64,000 nucleotides of DNA. Origin: Platynereis dumerilii (lineage: Eukaryota; Annelida; Polychaeta; Phyllodocida; Nereididae). The position numbers were made by a program, and so were the translations under genes. This document shows, in pieces, positions 11,801-25,200 of the stretch (its first letter is position 1; each line of letters opens with the position of its first letter). The notes below the pieces were generated by a model. The model did no database searches and was not told the origin of the DNA. It saw only the letters and a list, made by a program, of their open reading frames with translations. The stretch covers positions 8,761,658-8,825,657 of the forward strand of contig JAPTHN010000018.1 of assembly GCA_026936325.1 (NCBI GenBank), read 5' to 3'.

Positions 11801-12525
11801 TACAATTTGTTTTTTTCCTCAATTGATTTTTTTATACCAATAGACAGCCATGGCTTCCAATTTTGGTAATTGGTCTTTACTTCCCTTAATGGAAAGTACT
11901 GGTCATACACATTGCAAAATCTTTCATAGAAAAGACTAAAGGCCTCTCTTCCATTTCTAATGGAAAGTACATCTGACCACTTCATATTTTGCATTTCACT
12001 TTCAAATTTTTTGATATTATTAGTTGAAAACAATCTGGATTTTCTGTTTTGAGTATTGTAAGCCACTTTTGATGTCTGATTTATGGTGAAAATAGGTAAA
12101 TGATCAGAGATTCCAGTAAGTAATAAACCATTAAAGGTGTTAACTGCTGAAATGTCATTCAGAAAGATGTTGTCAATCAAGGTAGAGGAATTTGAAGTTA
12201 AGCGAGTTGGTTTTGTTATCAGTGGGAACAATGAGTAAGAATAAAGCAGGTCCAAGAATTCAGAGCTTGGTACATGGCGATCGGATTCTAACAGATTTAT
12301 ATTAAAATCTCCCATTAAGTACAAGAGCTTGTTTTCTCTTTTGACCGTATCGAGTATTTCTTGAAGGTTTTCAATAAAGATATTCAAATCTTGATTTGGG
12401 GGCCGGTATATCATGCCAACAATTGCATCTTTATCAAGAGATGAATTGTCCTTAGAGATCTCAACAAAAATTGCCTCTATCTCTGGTACGTTTCTTGTAA
12501 ACTCTGGACGGCAAACCTGCAGCAA
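8876..12525 (-). mobile_element. 5'-truncated LINE (CR1/Jockey group), about 3.6 kb
   Basis: A minus-strand non-LTR retrotransposon inserted in the long repeat. Its 3' end, at low coordinates, is a short hexamer tail (GTTTAA-type repeats at 8876-8900), as in CR1/L2-like elements that end in microsatellite tails. About 1 kb of 3' UTR follows to 9901, including an A-run and TAA repeats near 9230-9280. The coding part spans 9902-12525. The endonuclease N-terminus and any ORF1 are missing, as expected from incomplete reverse transcription. Confidence 0.85.
9902..12525 (-). pseudogene. LINE endonuclease-reverse transcriptase, disabled
   Basis: From the 5' side: an apurinic-type endonuclease C-terminal part (12525-11644) with IYRPPNQD, MGDFNIN and the catalytic ISDHLPIF; then reverse transcriptase (about 11640-10205) with NYRPVSVLPLFSKIFERVM, QFGFRKNHST, VFLDFQKAFDTVNH, GVPQGSILGPLLF and the catalytic box LFADDTN; then a C-terminal region (10165-9902) ending in a FKKKLKKYI motif. 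Two lesions show: a one-base loss in an A-run near 11660 shifts the frame between endonuclease and reverse transcriptase, and an in-frame TAG (10205-10207) separates the last 100 or so codons. The enzyme nicks target DNA and copies its RNA at the nick in live relatives. FADD rather than YADD fits Jockey/CR1-type clades; exact clade unresolved. Confidence 0.85.
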
Positions 12526-14689
12526 TCAATTGATCATTGATGACCTGCAGCAATCAATTGATCATTGATGACATGGGTAGGCTACCTAAGAATGTCCATT
12601 TTTTTACTGATCAAAGTTATGACATAAGTGCTGTTGAATACCTGTGTTTTATTGGAGGACCTGACTATAGAAATAACCTTTAAGTGATGTGCTGGCAGTG
12701 CAGAGATGTCAGCTGTTCTCAGGAACATTATCTGTGCATGTTGTTTAACTTACATGGACTAGATTACCGACTGCATGTCTGCATGCATATCGTATCTAAA
12801 AAATAATACAAGGTCTTCACTAAGAATCTTGTCTCACTGACCATATTAATATAATAATAGAGTGACTCATGTGTTCAACACATAAACAAAGGGTTTTAAT
12901 TGAAGGTGTTATCCCTCAAATGAAATTGTGTGTTCATACAGTGACTTTTCTGGAGATCAGCTTTTGCATTCTCTATATTGTCTTTGCTGAATGTATGTTT
13001 TAAAGGGAACAATCAGGAAAAAAATATATACAGAAAACTGTCCTTGAAATGAAATTGGTGCCTCACAGCTTCTTGTTCGGCTAAGATACTGTCAGAAAAA
13101 CCTCCAAATCACTTCTCTTTGGAGGAATAAAATGGTGCCAATTAGTGGCGCTGTGATCCCTGCATGACTAGTTACACCCTCTGGTGGAAATAATTGCAAC
13201 TAATTTGGAAGAATTCAGTATTCAGCAGATGCCATTTGAAACTGATTGAATTAATAAAAAGGAACAGTGTTCAAACTCGAGCTCAATGACACTGTAATGA
13301 AGCTCATGGCCTTCAAGAAGAAACTCTCCTTCTTTATTTAACCACTGGTTTTGTTAGTTATACTCACCAGCAAGCCAAGAGTAGTCATACATATTGGATA
13401 AGGCATGATATATAGTCCATCTGAAGAAGATGAGAGTAGTCAGTCTAATTAGATTGAGTCAGTCTTGGGATTACATTGGGATTACTGCGAAACAATTATT
13501 GTTCATCTTGACTTGATACATAGTGTTCTTCAGGAAGAATGAACAGGCTCCGGTATCAGCACTGGTTTTGTTAGTTACATTTGGTGGCAAACTGAGAGAC
13601 TGTCAGTCTGTAATACATATCGGAATAGGTATGATATAGACCATCTGAAGAATGAGGAGTTTTTTACTGCCAAAATAAGAGTAGTCACACTAATTGGATT
13701 AAGCCATTCGGAGGATTACTTAGAAATGGTTTATCTTGTTTGTAATGTAATGTCATGGGGTATCCAGTGTATTTCAAAGTGGTTCCCTAATATTAGAGTA
13801 CATTTAGTGTAGTTGCCTGTGTTCCGAAGAGTACACTGCATTGGTACTTGACTTGCACAGCAGTTCTTGATATTACACAGTGTTGCTCTGAAAGAATTTA
13901 CAGGCTCCAGTGCTGCCGATATCACATTTATTTCAGTTACTGGTTTTATCAACATTTCCAAAATTGTTAATCTTAAAAGCCCAAAATTTGTAATTACGTT
14001 CTAAGAAAATTTCCCTGTCTGTCCAATCGACAATTTAGAAGCCCAATTTAAGATAACCATTACTCCCTTACAAGAAATTTGGGAATGATCAATCCAAGGA
14101 AAGGATAGTATTTTAGGAACCCTTGAAGATTTTGACATGCACTCTAAAAAATTTCAGACAAAATTGGTTTTTTAGATTCAAAATGGTTTTTTGAAAAAGC
14201 AAATTTCAATGCAAAAAACCAACATGGATTTTTAAAAAAATCCATGTTGGTTTTGCATTGAAATTTGGTTTTTCAAAAAACCATTTTGAATCTAAAAAAC
14301 CAATTTGGCCAGACATTTTTTAGAGTGTGCTGCAGACGTGTTACGATTATGAGATTTTAATTTGAGATGCCTTTAATTTACAGAACCAATTAATTTTTTG
14401 TAATTATTTGCTGACCATTTCATCTCTTTCAATCAATTCATCATTGATGACACAGGTAGGCTATCCAAGAATGCCCACGTCAATTTTGATCAAGTTATGA
14501 CATAAGTGCTGTTGAATACCTGTGTTTTATTGGAGGATCTGACTACAGAAATAGCTTTGAAGTGATGTGCCGCCTGTGGAGAGAAGTCAGCTGTTCTCTA
14601 GAACATTATCTGTGCATGTTGAAGTGTCAGGCATTAGGAGGTCTCTCAAGGATGCAGTTTATTATTTCCAGCCAATACAAATATCATGT
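12526..14689. repeat. Long degenerate repeat: end of copy 1, all of copy 2, start of copy 3
   Basis: Begins with a small tandem duplication, CAATCAATTGATCATTGATG twice (12529 and 12551), then the head landmark TTGAATACCTGTGTTTTATT, which recurs near 14510. Within it lie GGGTTTTAATTGAAGGT (about 12893), GTGCCAATTAGTGGCGCTGT (13136), the CAATG...AAAGTGGTTCC segment (about 13770) and the CTGTCCAAT segment (14016). The repeat distance head-to-head is about 1.9 kb including a 187-bp MITE, so about 1.7 kb net. A LINE interrupts copy 3 at about 14690. Confidence 0.75.
14141..14327. mobile_element. Near-perfect foldback MITE, 187 bp
   Basis: Both halves are almost complementary along their whole length, from CACTCTAAAAAATTT at the left to AAATTTTTTAGAGTG-like at the right, with AAAACCA/TGGTTTT inside. 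The host repeat reads GACATG then GCTGC at the junctions, while uncut copies (8767, 17229, 53430) read ATGCTGC without a break, so the insertion left a 2-bp TG duplication (14139-14140, 14328-14329). RNA from it would form a long hairpin. Confidence 0.88.
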
Positions 14690-16105
14690 TAATGAATGAA
14701 TGAATATTTATTTTCAACTTATGCAAAATATTTTCAAACATGACAAAAGTAAATACAAGTTATAAGTTGATGGAAGATCACCCGAGTAAATAATTACTAT
14801 ACCCAAATGGGGGGTGAGCTTCCGGTTAAAATACATATATATAAACATTTAATAATTAAACATGACAATCTGACTGTATAAATATATTGTTATAATAATT
14901 AAATGATATTTCTAAACAGATTAAAATATTAATATATCTAATGACCACATCTTGCTCATGCATTAGCCGCGGTTGCTGCCTATGTCTAGAGACAAGAGTG
15001 GTCAAATAACAACATTCAAATTAATAACAATAATATATATTACAAAATACACTTCTTTGAGAAAAAAAAAAAAATATATATATATATACAAAATATACGA
15101 AATTGGCTGTGACAGCTTCTTGCTTGGTCCCTAGCCGCGGTTGCTGCCTAGGCCCAAGTCAAGTGCAGTCACAACCAAAAATTCTTTATATATATAGGAC
15201 ACTATCATAGGCTATAGATATGGAAAATTCGAACATAACTTCTAATTCATAACTTGATCCAACTTGTATTTTACAAAAGTTTTATTAAATTTCTTACTAT
15301 CTCTAATATCTTTTAGATCCCTAGGTAGGTGTAGCCACACATGTGGTGCTCTGCCAAGAAAACTTTTATTATACAACTGGCTAGTATGTGGAAGGGCTTG
15401 AAGTATATTACTATTTCTAGTTCTATGGTTATGATTGGTATTTTCAAATAAACAAACAATTCGCTGAGGCAAAACATCTGTCGTATACCTATGGGAAATT
15501 TTTACTAGTGACAGTTCCATTAAGCTTTTTTAAAATGTCTAGGAGTTCAGCCTTTTTATAATAAGGTGCAAGTCTTACTCGTCTTTTTAAGTTAAATATT
15601 GATCATAAAGCTTTATTCTGACTGACTTGAAGCTTTTTCACATTACTTACTGATTACATGGGTCCCCAGACACTCATTGCATAAGTTAAGTGGCTAAATA
15701 CATGTGAAAAATAAATTAGTCTTTTACTGCTGGTCGATAACATATTCCGTGCCATATTCAGACTATAGATTCCCGATGCTAGTTTTAATGAGAGACTTTG
15801 CGCATGTAAATTCCAGTTTAGATGCTCATCGATGTGAACTCCAAGGAACTTGGTGTCGCTTACTTTTTTTACAACTTTATTATCTATGTTTACTTCTCCA
15901 TTAAAATTATTTCTACTATTATCATTTCTGAAAATTATATAACTAGTTTTCTCAATATTTAACGAAAGTGAATTATCCTTAAACCATTGTGTTACTCTCT
16001 TTAGATCTTCATTAATTTTACGATACAGAAATCTAACATTGCTTCCTGTTGCATATATAGTGGTGTCATCTGCAAACATGATAATTAAGACAACCAATAT
16101 GCACC
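14690..16105 (-). mobile_element. 5'-truncated LINE, reverse-transcriptase C-terminal half
   Basis: A minus-strand LINE fragment inserted in copy 3 of the long repeat. The 3' tail is a (TTCA)n run (ATGAATGAATGAAT at about 14693 on the plus strand). Coding remains at 16097-15242 start with the catalytic box MFADDTTIY, continue with TQWFKDNSLSLNIEKTSYII and FLGVHIDEHLNWN, typical of the thumb region, and end with a C-terminal NFLGRAPHVW-type segment (15520-15242). Stops lie between about 15650 and 15520, so the frame is broken. It resembles the 8.9-12.5 kb element in style but is a different, shorter copy. Confidence 0.8.
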
Positions 16106-17677
16106 AAATTTAATTTACATGTATTAGATTATCGACTGCATGTCTCAATGACCATTATAGTGGAATAACTCATGTGTTAAACACACGAACAAAGGGTTTT
16201 CATTGAAGGTAGCATCTATCAAATGAAATTATGTTCATACAGTGTGTTTTTTAAAGGAGATGAGCTTTTGCATTCTCTATATTATCTTTGCTGAATGTTT
16301 GTTTTAAAGGGTATAATCACAAAAACATTTCTTAGAGAAAACCGGCCTTGAAATGGAATCGGTGCATCGCAGCTTCTTGTTTGGAGGAGATCCAACCTCC
16401 AAATCACTTCTCTTGGAAGGAATAAAATGGTGCCAATTAGTGGCGCTGTGATCCCTGCATGACTAGTTACACCCTCTGGCGCAAATAATTGCAACTAATT
16501 TGGAAGAATTCGGTATTCAGCAGACGTCATTTGAAACTGATTGAATTAATCAAAAGGAACGGTGTTCAAACTCAAGCTCAATGTCATTGTAATGAAGCTC
16601 GTGGCCTTCAAGAAGAAATTCCCCTTCCTTATTTAACCACTGGTTTTGTTAGTTACATTCGCCAGCAAGCCAAAAGTAGTCATACATATTGGATAAAGCA
16701 TGATAGTCCATCTGAAGAATGTGAAGTTTTTTAATGGCAAGATGAGAGAAGCCAAACTAATTGGATTAAGCCAGTAGGAGGATTGCTGTGAATTGTTTAT
16801 CTTGCTTGTAATGTAACATTGGGTATCCAATGATATTTCGAAGTGGTTGCCTAATATTAGAGTACGTATATCGTATAGTTGCCTGTGTTCCGAAGAGTAT
16901 ATTGCATAAGGAATTGATTTGCACAGCAGTTTTTGATACTACACAGTGTTGCTTTGAAAGAATTTACAGGTTCTATTGCTGCGCTGGTATCACATTTGAC
17001 TCTGTTACTGGTATTATGAACATTTCTAAAATTGTTAATTTTAAAAACCCAGAATTTGTAATTACGTTCCAAGAAAATGTCCACGCCTGTCCAATTTAAT
17101 GGTTGCAGTAAATTTACAGACAATTTAGAAGCCCAATTTCAGATAATCATTACTCCCCTTCCAGATAAAATTTTGGGCTGCTTAATGCAAGGAAAGGATA
17201 GTCTTTTGGAATCCTTGAATATTTCAACATGCTGCAGACGTGTTAAGATCATGATATTTTAATTTGAGATGCCCTTAAATTACAGAACTAATTAATTTTT
17301 TGCAGGTATTTGCTGACTTCTTTATCCCTTTCAATAAATTGATCAAATTTAATGACACAAGTACGTAATGTACCTCAGAATTCTTTTATAGGAATGTCCA
17401 GAATTAGAAGGTATTTGATTAATGCAGGTTATCATTTTAACCAAATCCAATTTGTATAGATATTAGATAACCAACACAAAATTTTCATATACATACACAA
17501 TAAACTGACTATACATCCATGTAAATCCCAAAAAACCTGATGAGTTGTCTTACCACTACCTTCGAAGCGCCGAAAATCTTCACTCAATGTTAAGCAGTTG
17601 CTCATACGTTGAGCACATGAACTAGGGTTTTAATTAAAGGTTTCATCCATCAAATGAGATTGTGTTCATTTACATGG
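16106..17677. repeat. Long degenerate repeat: remainder of copy 3 and start of copy 4
   Basis: Resumes at ATTAGATTATCGACTGCATG, the sequence that follows the head at 12765 in copy 2, and repeats all later landmarks in order up to TTTCAACATGCTGCAGACG at 17225. Copy 4 begins after 17330 and contains GGGTTTTAATTAAAGGTTTC (about 17627). It is cut by a long-inverted-repeat element at about 17678. Confidence 0.75.
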
Positions 17678-18988
17678 GCAAAAAAATAGACCTTAGTAGA
17701 ATTCCCCATTGTTTCAATACAACAACAAAGTTTCATTTCCTGTCAGTCAATCAAAAAGTGCAGGCAAAAGACTAGTTCTTCTAAGCAAGTCAGAAGGAAG
17801 AGTAGTTATGTACTCAGATAATGTTGCTATTGGTTGACTGTCAAGGAATAAAGCTTTGTTGTTGTTAACCATTGAAATAGCGGGGCAGATTTGTCATGAA
17901 TAGGGGGGTAATATTGCATTTATACATAGAAGCATGAAACTTGGCACATCGTTTAAAAACATCTTAAAGAATAAATTTAGATAGGGAGCCACTTCAGATT
18001 TGACATGGTTGACCCATGGCAGCCATTTTCCAAAATGGCAGCTAATTCTCTCATTTTCCTGCTTTCTGTGAAGTGCCTACAGTTTGACCATATGAAAACA
18101 GTGGTCATTATTTCTTCTAAAGATTTAAAAAACACTATCAATTGACTCCTGGGTTGAACTGAGGAATTTTAGGGTGGTCAGGGTCCATTTTGTTATAACT
18201 GTTGAAGAAAATGCAACATTTTCGCAGTTTTCTATTATTCTATGGAATCTCAATTAATATTTAAATAGACCACATATTTGAATTCCTTGTAAGAAAAGCT
18301 TTCAAATCAATGGCAGCATCACTAGTTCGCGGTATTCCATTATTCTATGGAATCTCAATTAATATTTAAATAGACCACATATTTGAATTCCTTGTAAGAA
18401 AAGCTTTCAAATGAATGGTAGCATCACTAGTTTCCATGAATTCTTTGTCAAAATGAACCTCAGAACTGAAATCTTCAAAAAACTTATAATTTTCGTTTTT
18501 TTCCATTTTCACTCCAAATTTACGAAACCCATTAATGCGGGTACTCATTTTAAAGCTATTTTTGCGTGGAATTCAAATATGCAACTTATTGTTATATTGA
18601 TTTATAATTGGCGAAACCACGCAATACCGCTAAATACAGTATTTGAGTTGATAATTCTAACAAAATGGTTTCTAGAAAGCCTGAAAATAGTTTAGGCTAC
18701 TAAAAATGTTGTAGTTATGTTCTGAATATACCTAGAGAAGGAATAACAAAGACTATTTGCATGCAAAATGGAAGAATTGACGGCCATTTTGGAAAATGGC
18801 TGCCAGTAGCCATCTATGCTAAATCTGAGGTGGCTCCCTATCCAATTATATTTGTAGAGATGTTTTTTAAGTGTGCACCAAGTTTCATGCTTCTATGTAT
18901 AAATGCACTATTTTTTTGCATACCTGCCCCGCTAAAATCAAAGCATTATGATAAGAATCGAATACTACTAAGGTCTATTTTTTTTCTC
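17678..18988. mobile_element. DNA transposon with long terminal inverted repeats, about 1.3 kb
   Basis: Ends are AAAAAAATAGACCTTAGTAG and its complement (18966-18985). Homology between the arms continues inward for about 300 bp: AGCGGGGCAG, then CATTTATACATAGAAGCATG, then a CAGCCATTTTCCAAAATGGC segment, occur in opposite orientation at 17880-18035 and 18770-18935. No transposase frame is present. The centre carries a 105-bp tandem duplication (18234-18438). The target duplication is not clear, and the superfamily is not assigned. Confidence 0.75.
18234..18438. repeat. Two-copy 105-bp tandem duplication
   Basis: ATTATTCTATGGAATCTCAA through GCATCACTAGTT is present twice, 105 bp apart, with only a few differences, inside the long-inverted-repeat element. 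Confidence 0.9.
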
Positions 18989-18989
18989 A

Positions 18990-19133
18990 CACTGTTAAAA
19001 TTGCTGCATTTCTTTAAAGGCTGCTACCGTAAAGAATATATTTAAGTGCCACTTTACGGCAGAAAACCGTTGTTTTTACGGCATGTACTGTTGTTTTAAC
19101 GTTCAGCAACTGCCGGTAGCTGGGTTTACAGTG
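18990..19133. mobile_element. Small MITE with CACTGT ends, 144 bp
   Basis: Starts CACTGTTAAAATTGCTGC and ends with the complement of CACTGTAAACCCAGC. The interior repeats ACGGCAGAAAACCGT/TTTTTACGGCATG and pairs GCTACCGTAAAG with its near complement. It abuts the previous element directly. No clear target duplication. Confidence 0.6.
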
Positions 19134-19205
19134 TAGGAGTGTACAATGTTTTGCAAGGGGATGAGATGTTGCCTTCTCTATGGCTACTCTAGCTCCTCTT
19201 ATAAC
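19134..19205. repeat. Sliver of the long repeat, left flank of the giant element
   Basis: ACAATGTTTTGCAAGGGG through TATGGCTACTCTAGCTCCTC matches 53855-53915. It ends at CTTATAAC (19198-19205), which is repeated exactly at 49393-49400. The matching sequence continues after 49400, so this sliver and 49401 onward were once adjacent. Confidence 0.8.
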
Positions 19206-22200
19206 GATAGAGGTCGGCGCCGCGACCTATCCACCACAGGACCAATGGTGGAACCTAATTTTTCGATCCAGAATCAATTCAGAAATGGGTTGAAATGATG
19301 CAGATGATGGTGGAAATACCTAACAAAAGTCATTTTGTGCCATACCTGGAGCGTATAGGGTCACACAGCCTGTGGAACCCTCCATTCCACCACAGGACCA
19401 ATGGTGGAACCTTCTTTTTTTCAACCAAGAACTAATTCAGAAATGCGTTGAAATGATGCAGATGATGGTGGAAATACCTAACAAAAGTCATTTTGTGCCT
19501 TACCTGTGGCGTAGAGGGTCACACAGCCTGTGGAACCCACCATTCCACCACAGGACCAATGGTGGAACCTTCTTTTTTTCAACCCAGAACTAATTCAGAA
19601 ATGGGTTGAAATGATGCAGATGATGGTGGAAATACCTAACAAAAGTCATTTTGTGCCTTACCTGGGGCGTATAGGGTCACACAGCCTATGGAACCCTCCA
19701 TTCCACCACAGGACCAATGGTGGAACCTTCTTTTTTTCAACCCAGAACCAATTCAGAAATGGGTTGAAATGATGCAGATGATGGTGGAAATACCTAACTA
19801 AAGTCATTTTGTGCCATACCTGGGGCGTATAGGGTCACACAGCCTTTGGAACCCACCATTCCACCACAGGACCAATGGTGGAACCTTCTTTTTTTCAACC
19901 CAGAACTAATTCAGAAATGGGTTGAAATGATGCAGATGATGGTGGAAATACCTAACAAAAGTCATTTTGTGCCTTACCTGGGGCGTATAGGGTCACACAG
20001 CCTATGGAACCCTCCATTCCACCACAGGACCAATGGTGGAACCTTCTTTTTTCAACCCAGAACTAATTCAGAAATGGGTTGAAATGATGCAGATGATGGT
20101 GGAAATACCTAACAAATGTCATTTTGTGCCTTTCCTGTGGCGTACAGAGTCACACAGCCTGTGGAACCCACCATTCCACCACAGGACCAATGGTGGAACC
20201 TTCTTCTTTTCAACCCAGAACTAAGTTAGAAATGGGTTGAAATGATGCAGATGATGGTGGAAATACCTAACAAAAGTCATTTTGTGCCATACCTGTGGCG
20301 TATAGGGTCACACAGCCTGTGGAACCCTCCATTCCACCACAGGACCAATGGTGGAACCTTCTTTTTCGATCCAGAATCAATTCAGAAATGGGTTGAAATG
20401 ATGCAGATGATGGTGGAAATACCTAACAAAAGTCATGTTGTGCCATACCTGGGGCGTATAGGGTCACACAGCCTGTGGAACCCTCTATTCCACCACAGGA
20501 CCAATGGTGGAACCTTCTTTTTTTCAACCCAGAACTAATTCAGAAATTGGTTGAAATGATGCAGATGACGGTGGAAATACCTAACAAAAGTCTTTTTGTG
20601 CCTTACCTGTGGCGTACAGAGGCACACAGCCTGTGGAACCCACCATTCCACCACAGGACCAATGGTGGAACCTTCTTTTTTTCAACCCAGAACTAATTCA
20701 GAAATGCGTTGAAATGATGCAGATGATGGTGGAAATACCTAACAAAAGTAATTTTGTGCCTTACCTGTGGCGTATAGGGTCACACAGCCTATGGAACCCT
20801 CCATTCCACCACAGGACCAATGGTGGAACCTTCTTTTTTTCAACCCAGAACCAATTCAGAAATGGGTTGAAATGATGCAGATGATGGTGGAAATACCTAA
20901 CAAAAGTCATTTTGTGCCATACCTGGGGCGTATAGGGTCACACAGCCTGTGGAACCCTCCATTCCACCACAGGACCAATGGTGGAACCTTCTTTTTTTCA
21001 ACTCAGAACTAATTCAGAAATGGGTTGAAATGATGCAGATGATGGTGGAAATACCTAACCAAAGTCATTTTGTGCCTTACCTGTGGCGTACAGAGGCACA
21101 CAGCCTGTGGAACCCACCATTCCACCACAGGACCAATGGTGGAACCTTCTTTTTTTCAACCCAAAACTAATTCAGAAATGCGTTGAAATGATGCAGATGA
21201 TGGTGGAAATACCTAACAAAAGTCATTTTGTGCCTTACCTGGGGCGTATAGGGTCACACAGCCTATGGAACCCTCCATTCCACCACAGGACCAATGGTGG
21301 AACCTTCTTTTTTTCAACCCAGAACTAATTCAGAAATGGGTTGAAATGATGCAGATGATGGTGGAAATACCTAACAAAAGTCATTTTGTGCCTTACCTGT
21401 GGCGTACAGAGTCACACAGCCTGTGGAACCCACCATTCCACCACAGGACCAATGGTGGAACCTTCTTTTTTTCAACCCAGAACTAATTCAGAAATTCGTT
21501 GAAATGATGCAGATGATTGTGGAAATACCTAACAAAAGTCATTTTGTGCCTTACCTGGGGCGTATAGGGTCACACAGCCTATGGAACCCTCCATTCCACC
21601 ACAGGACCAATGGTGGAACCTTCTTTTTTTCAACCCAGAACCAATTCAGAAATGCGTTGAAATGATGCAGATGATGGTGGAAATACCTAACAAAAGTCAT
21701 TTTGTGCCATACCTGGGGCGTATAGGGTCACACAGCCTGTGGAACCCTCCATTCCACCACAGGACCAATGGTGGAACCTTCTTTTTTTCAACCCAGAACT
21801 AATTCAGAAATGGGTTGAAATGATGCAGATGATGGTGGAAATACCTAACAAAAGTCATTTTGTGCCTTACCTGTGGCGTACAGAGGCACACAGCCTGTGG
21901 AACCCACCATTCCACCACAGGACCAATGGTGGAACCTTCTTTTTTTCAACCCAAAACCAATTCAGAAATGCGTTGAAATGATGCAGATGATGGTGGAAAT
22001 ACCTAACAAAAGTCATTTTGTGCCTTACCTGGGGCGTATAGGGTCACACAGCCTATGGAACCCTCCATTCCACCACAGGACCAATGGTGGAACCTTCTTT
22101 TTTCAACCCAGAACTAATTCAGAAATGGGTTGAAATGATGCAGATGATGTTGGAAATACCTAACAAATGTCATTTTGTGCCTTACCTGTGGCGTACAGAG

Positions 22201-25200
22201 TCACACAGCCTGTGGAACCCACCATTCCACCACAGGACCAATGGTGGAACCTTCTTCTTTTCAACCCAGAACTAATTCAGAAATGCGTTGAAATGATGCA
22301 GATGATGGTGGAAATACCTAACAAAAGTCATTTTGTGCCTTACCTGTGGCGTATAGGGTCACACAGCCTGTGGAACCCTCCATTCCACCACAGGACCAAT
22401 GGTGGAACCTAATTTTTCGATCCAGAATCAATTCAGAAATGGGTTGAAATGATGCAGATGATGGTGGAAATACCTAACAAAAGTCATGTTGTGCCATACC
22501 TGGGGCGTATAGGGTCACACAGCCTGTGGAACCCTCCATTCCACCACAGGACCAATGGTGGAACCTTCTTTTTTTCAACCCAGAACTAATTCAGAAATGG
22601 GTTGAAATGATGCAGATGATGGTGGAAATACCTAACAAAAGTCATTTTGTGCCATACCTGGGGCGTATAGGGTCACACAGCCTGTGGAACCCTCCATTCC
22701 ACCACAGGACCAATGGTGGAACCTTCTTTTTTTCAACCCAGAACTAATTCAGAAATGCGTTGAAATGATGCAGATGATGGTGGAAATACCTAACAAAAGT
22801 CATTTTGTGCCTTACCTGTGGCGTAGAGAGGCACACAGCCTGTGGAACCCACCATTCCACCACAGGACCAATGGTGGAACCTTCTTCTTTTCAACCCAGA
22901 ACTAATTCAGAAATGGGTTGAAATGATGCAGATGATGGTGGAAATACCTAACAAAAGTCATTTTGTGCCATACCTGTGGCGTATAGGGTCACACAGCCTG
23001 TGGAACCCTCCATTCCACCACAGGACCAATGGTGGAACCTAATTTTTCGATCCAGAATCAATTCAGAAATGGGTTGAAATGATGCAGATGATGGTGGAAA
23101 TACCTAACAAAAGCCATATTGTGCCATACCTGGGGCGTATAGGGTCACACAGCCTGTGGAACCCTCCATTCCACCACAGGACCAATGGTGGAACCTTCTT
23201 TTTTTCAACCCAGAACTAATTCAGAAATGGGTTGAAATGATGCAGATGATGGTGGAAATACCTAACAAAAGTCATTTTGTGCCTTACCTGTGGCGTACAG
23301 AGGCACACAGCCTGTGGAACCCACCATTCCACCACAGGACCAATGGTGGAACCTTCTTTTTTTCAACCCAGAACTAATTCAGAAATGGGTTGAAATGATG
23401 CAGATGATGGTGGAAATACCTAACAAAAGTCATTTTGTGCCTTACCTGTGGCGTACAGAGTCACACAGCCTGTGGAACCCTCCATTCCACCACAGGACCA
23501 ATGGTGGAACCTTCTTTTTTTCAACTCAGAACTAATTCAGAAATGGGTTGAAATGATGCAGATGATGGTGGAAATACCTAACAAAAGTCATTTTGTGCCT
23601 TACCTGTGGCGTACAGAGGCACACAGCCTGTGGAACCCACCATTCCACCACAGGACCAATGGTGGAACCTTCTTTTTTTCAACCCAAAACCAATTCAGAA
23701 ATGCGTTGAAATGATGCAGATGATGGTGGAAATACCTAACAAAAGTCATTTTGTGCCTTACCTGGGGCGTATAGGGTCACACAGCCTATGGAACCCTCCA
23801 TTCCACCACAGGACCAATGGTGGAACCTTCTTTTTTCAACCCAGAACTAATTCAGAAATTGGTTGAAATGATGCAGATGATGGTGGAAATACCTAACAAA
23901 AGTCATTTTGTGCCTTTCCTGTGGCGTACAGAGTCACACAACCTGTGGAACCCTCCATTCCACCACAGGACCAATGGTGGAACCTTCTTCTTTTCAACCC
24001 AGAACTAATTCAGAAATGGGTTGAAATGATGCAGATGATGGTGGAAATACCTAACAAAAGTCATTTTGTGCCATACCTGGAGCGTATAGGGTCACACAGC
24101 CTGTGGAACCCTCCATTCCACCACAGGACCAATGGTGGAACCTTCTTTTTTTCAACCCAGAACTAATTCAGAAATGCGTTGAAATGATGCAGATGATGGT
24201 GGAAATACCTAACAAAAGTCATTTTGTGCCTTACCTGTGGCGTAGAGAGGCACACAGCCTGTGGAACCCACCATTCCACCACAGGACCAATGGTGGAACC
24301 TTCTTCTTTTCAACCCAGAACTAATTCAGAAATGGGTTGAAATGATGCAGATGATGGTGGAAATACCTAACAAAAGTCATTTTGTGCCATACCTGTGGCG
24401 TATAGGGTCACACAGCCTGTGGAACCCTCCATTCCACCACAGGACCAATGGTGGAACCTAATTTTTCGATCCAGAATCAATTCAGAAATGGGTTGAAATG
24501 ATGCAGATGATGGTGGAAATACCTAACAAAAGCCATATTGTGCCATACCTGGGGCGTATAGGGTCACACAGCCTGTGGAACCCTCCATTCCACCACAGGA
24601 CCAATGGTGGAACCTTCTTTTTTTCAACCCAGAACTAATTCAGAAATGGGTTGAAATGATGCAGATGATGGTGGAAATACCTAACAAAAGTCATTTTGTG
24701 CCTTACCTGTGGCGTACAGAGGCACACAGCCTGTGGAACCCACCATTCCACCACAGGACCAATGGTGGAACCTTCTTTTTTTCAACCCAGAACTAATTCA
24801 GAAATGGGTTGAAATGATGCAGATGATGGTGGAAATACCTAACAAAAGTCATTTTGTGCCTTACCTGTGGCGTACAGAGTCACACAGCCTGTGGAACCCT
24901 CCATTCCACCACAGGACCAATGGTGGAACCTTCTTTTTTTCAACTCAGAACTAATTCAGAAATGGGTTGAAATGATGCAGATGATGGTGGAAATACCTAA
25001 CCAAAGTCATTTTGTGCCTTACCTGTGGCGTACAGAGGCACACAGCCTGTGGAACCCACCATTCCACCACAGGACCAATGGTGGAACCTTATTTTTTTCA
25101 ACTCAAAACCAATTCAGAAATTGGTTGAAATGATGCAGATGATGGTGGAAATACCTAACAAAAGTCATTTTGTGCCTTACCTGGGGCGTATAGGGTCACA

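Noticed and set aside
8876-16105. Retroviral or LTR reverse transcriptase
   Set aside because: The domain order (endonuclease before reverse transcriptase), FADD-type boxes, 5' truncation, microsatellite tails and lack of LTRs all mark non-LTR LINEs.
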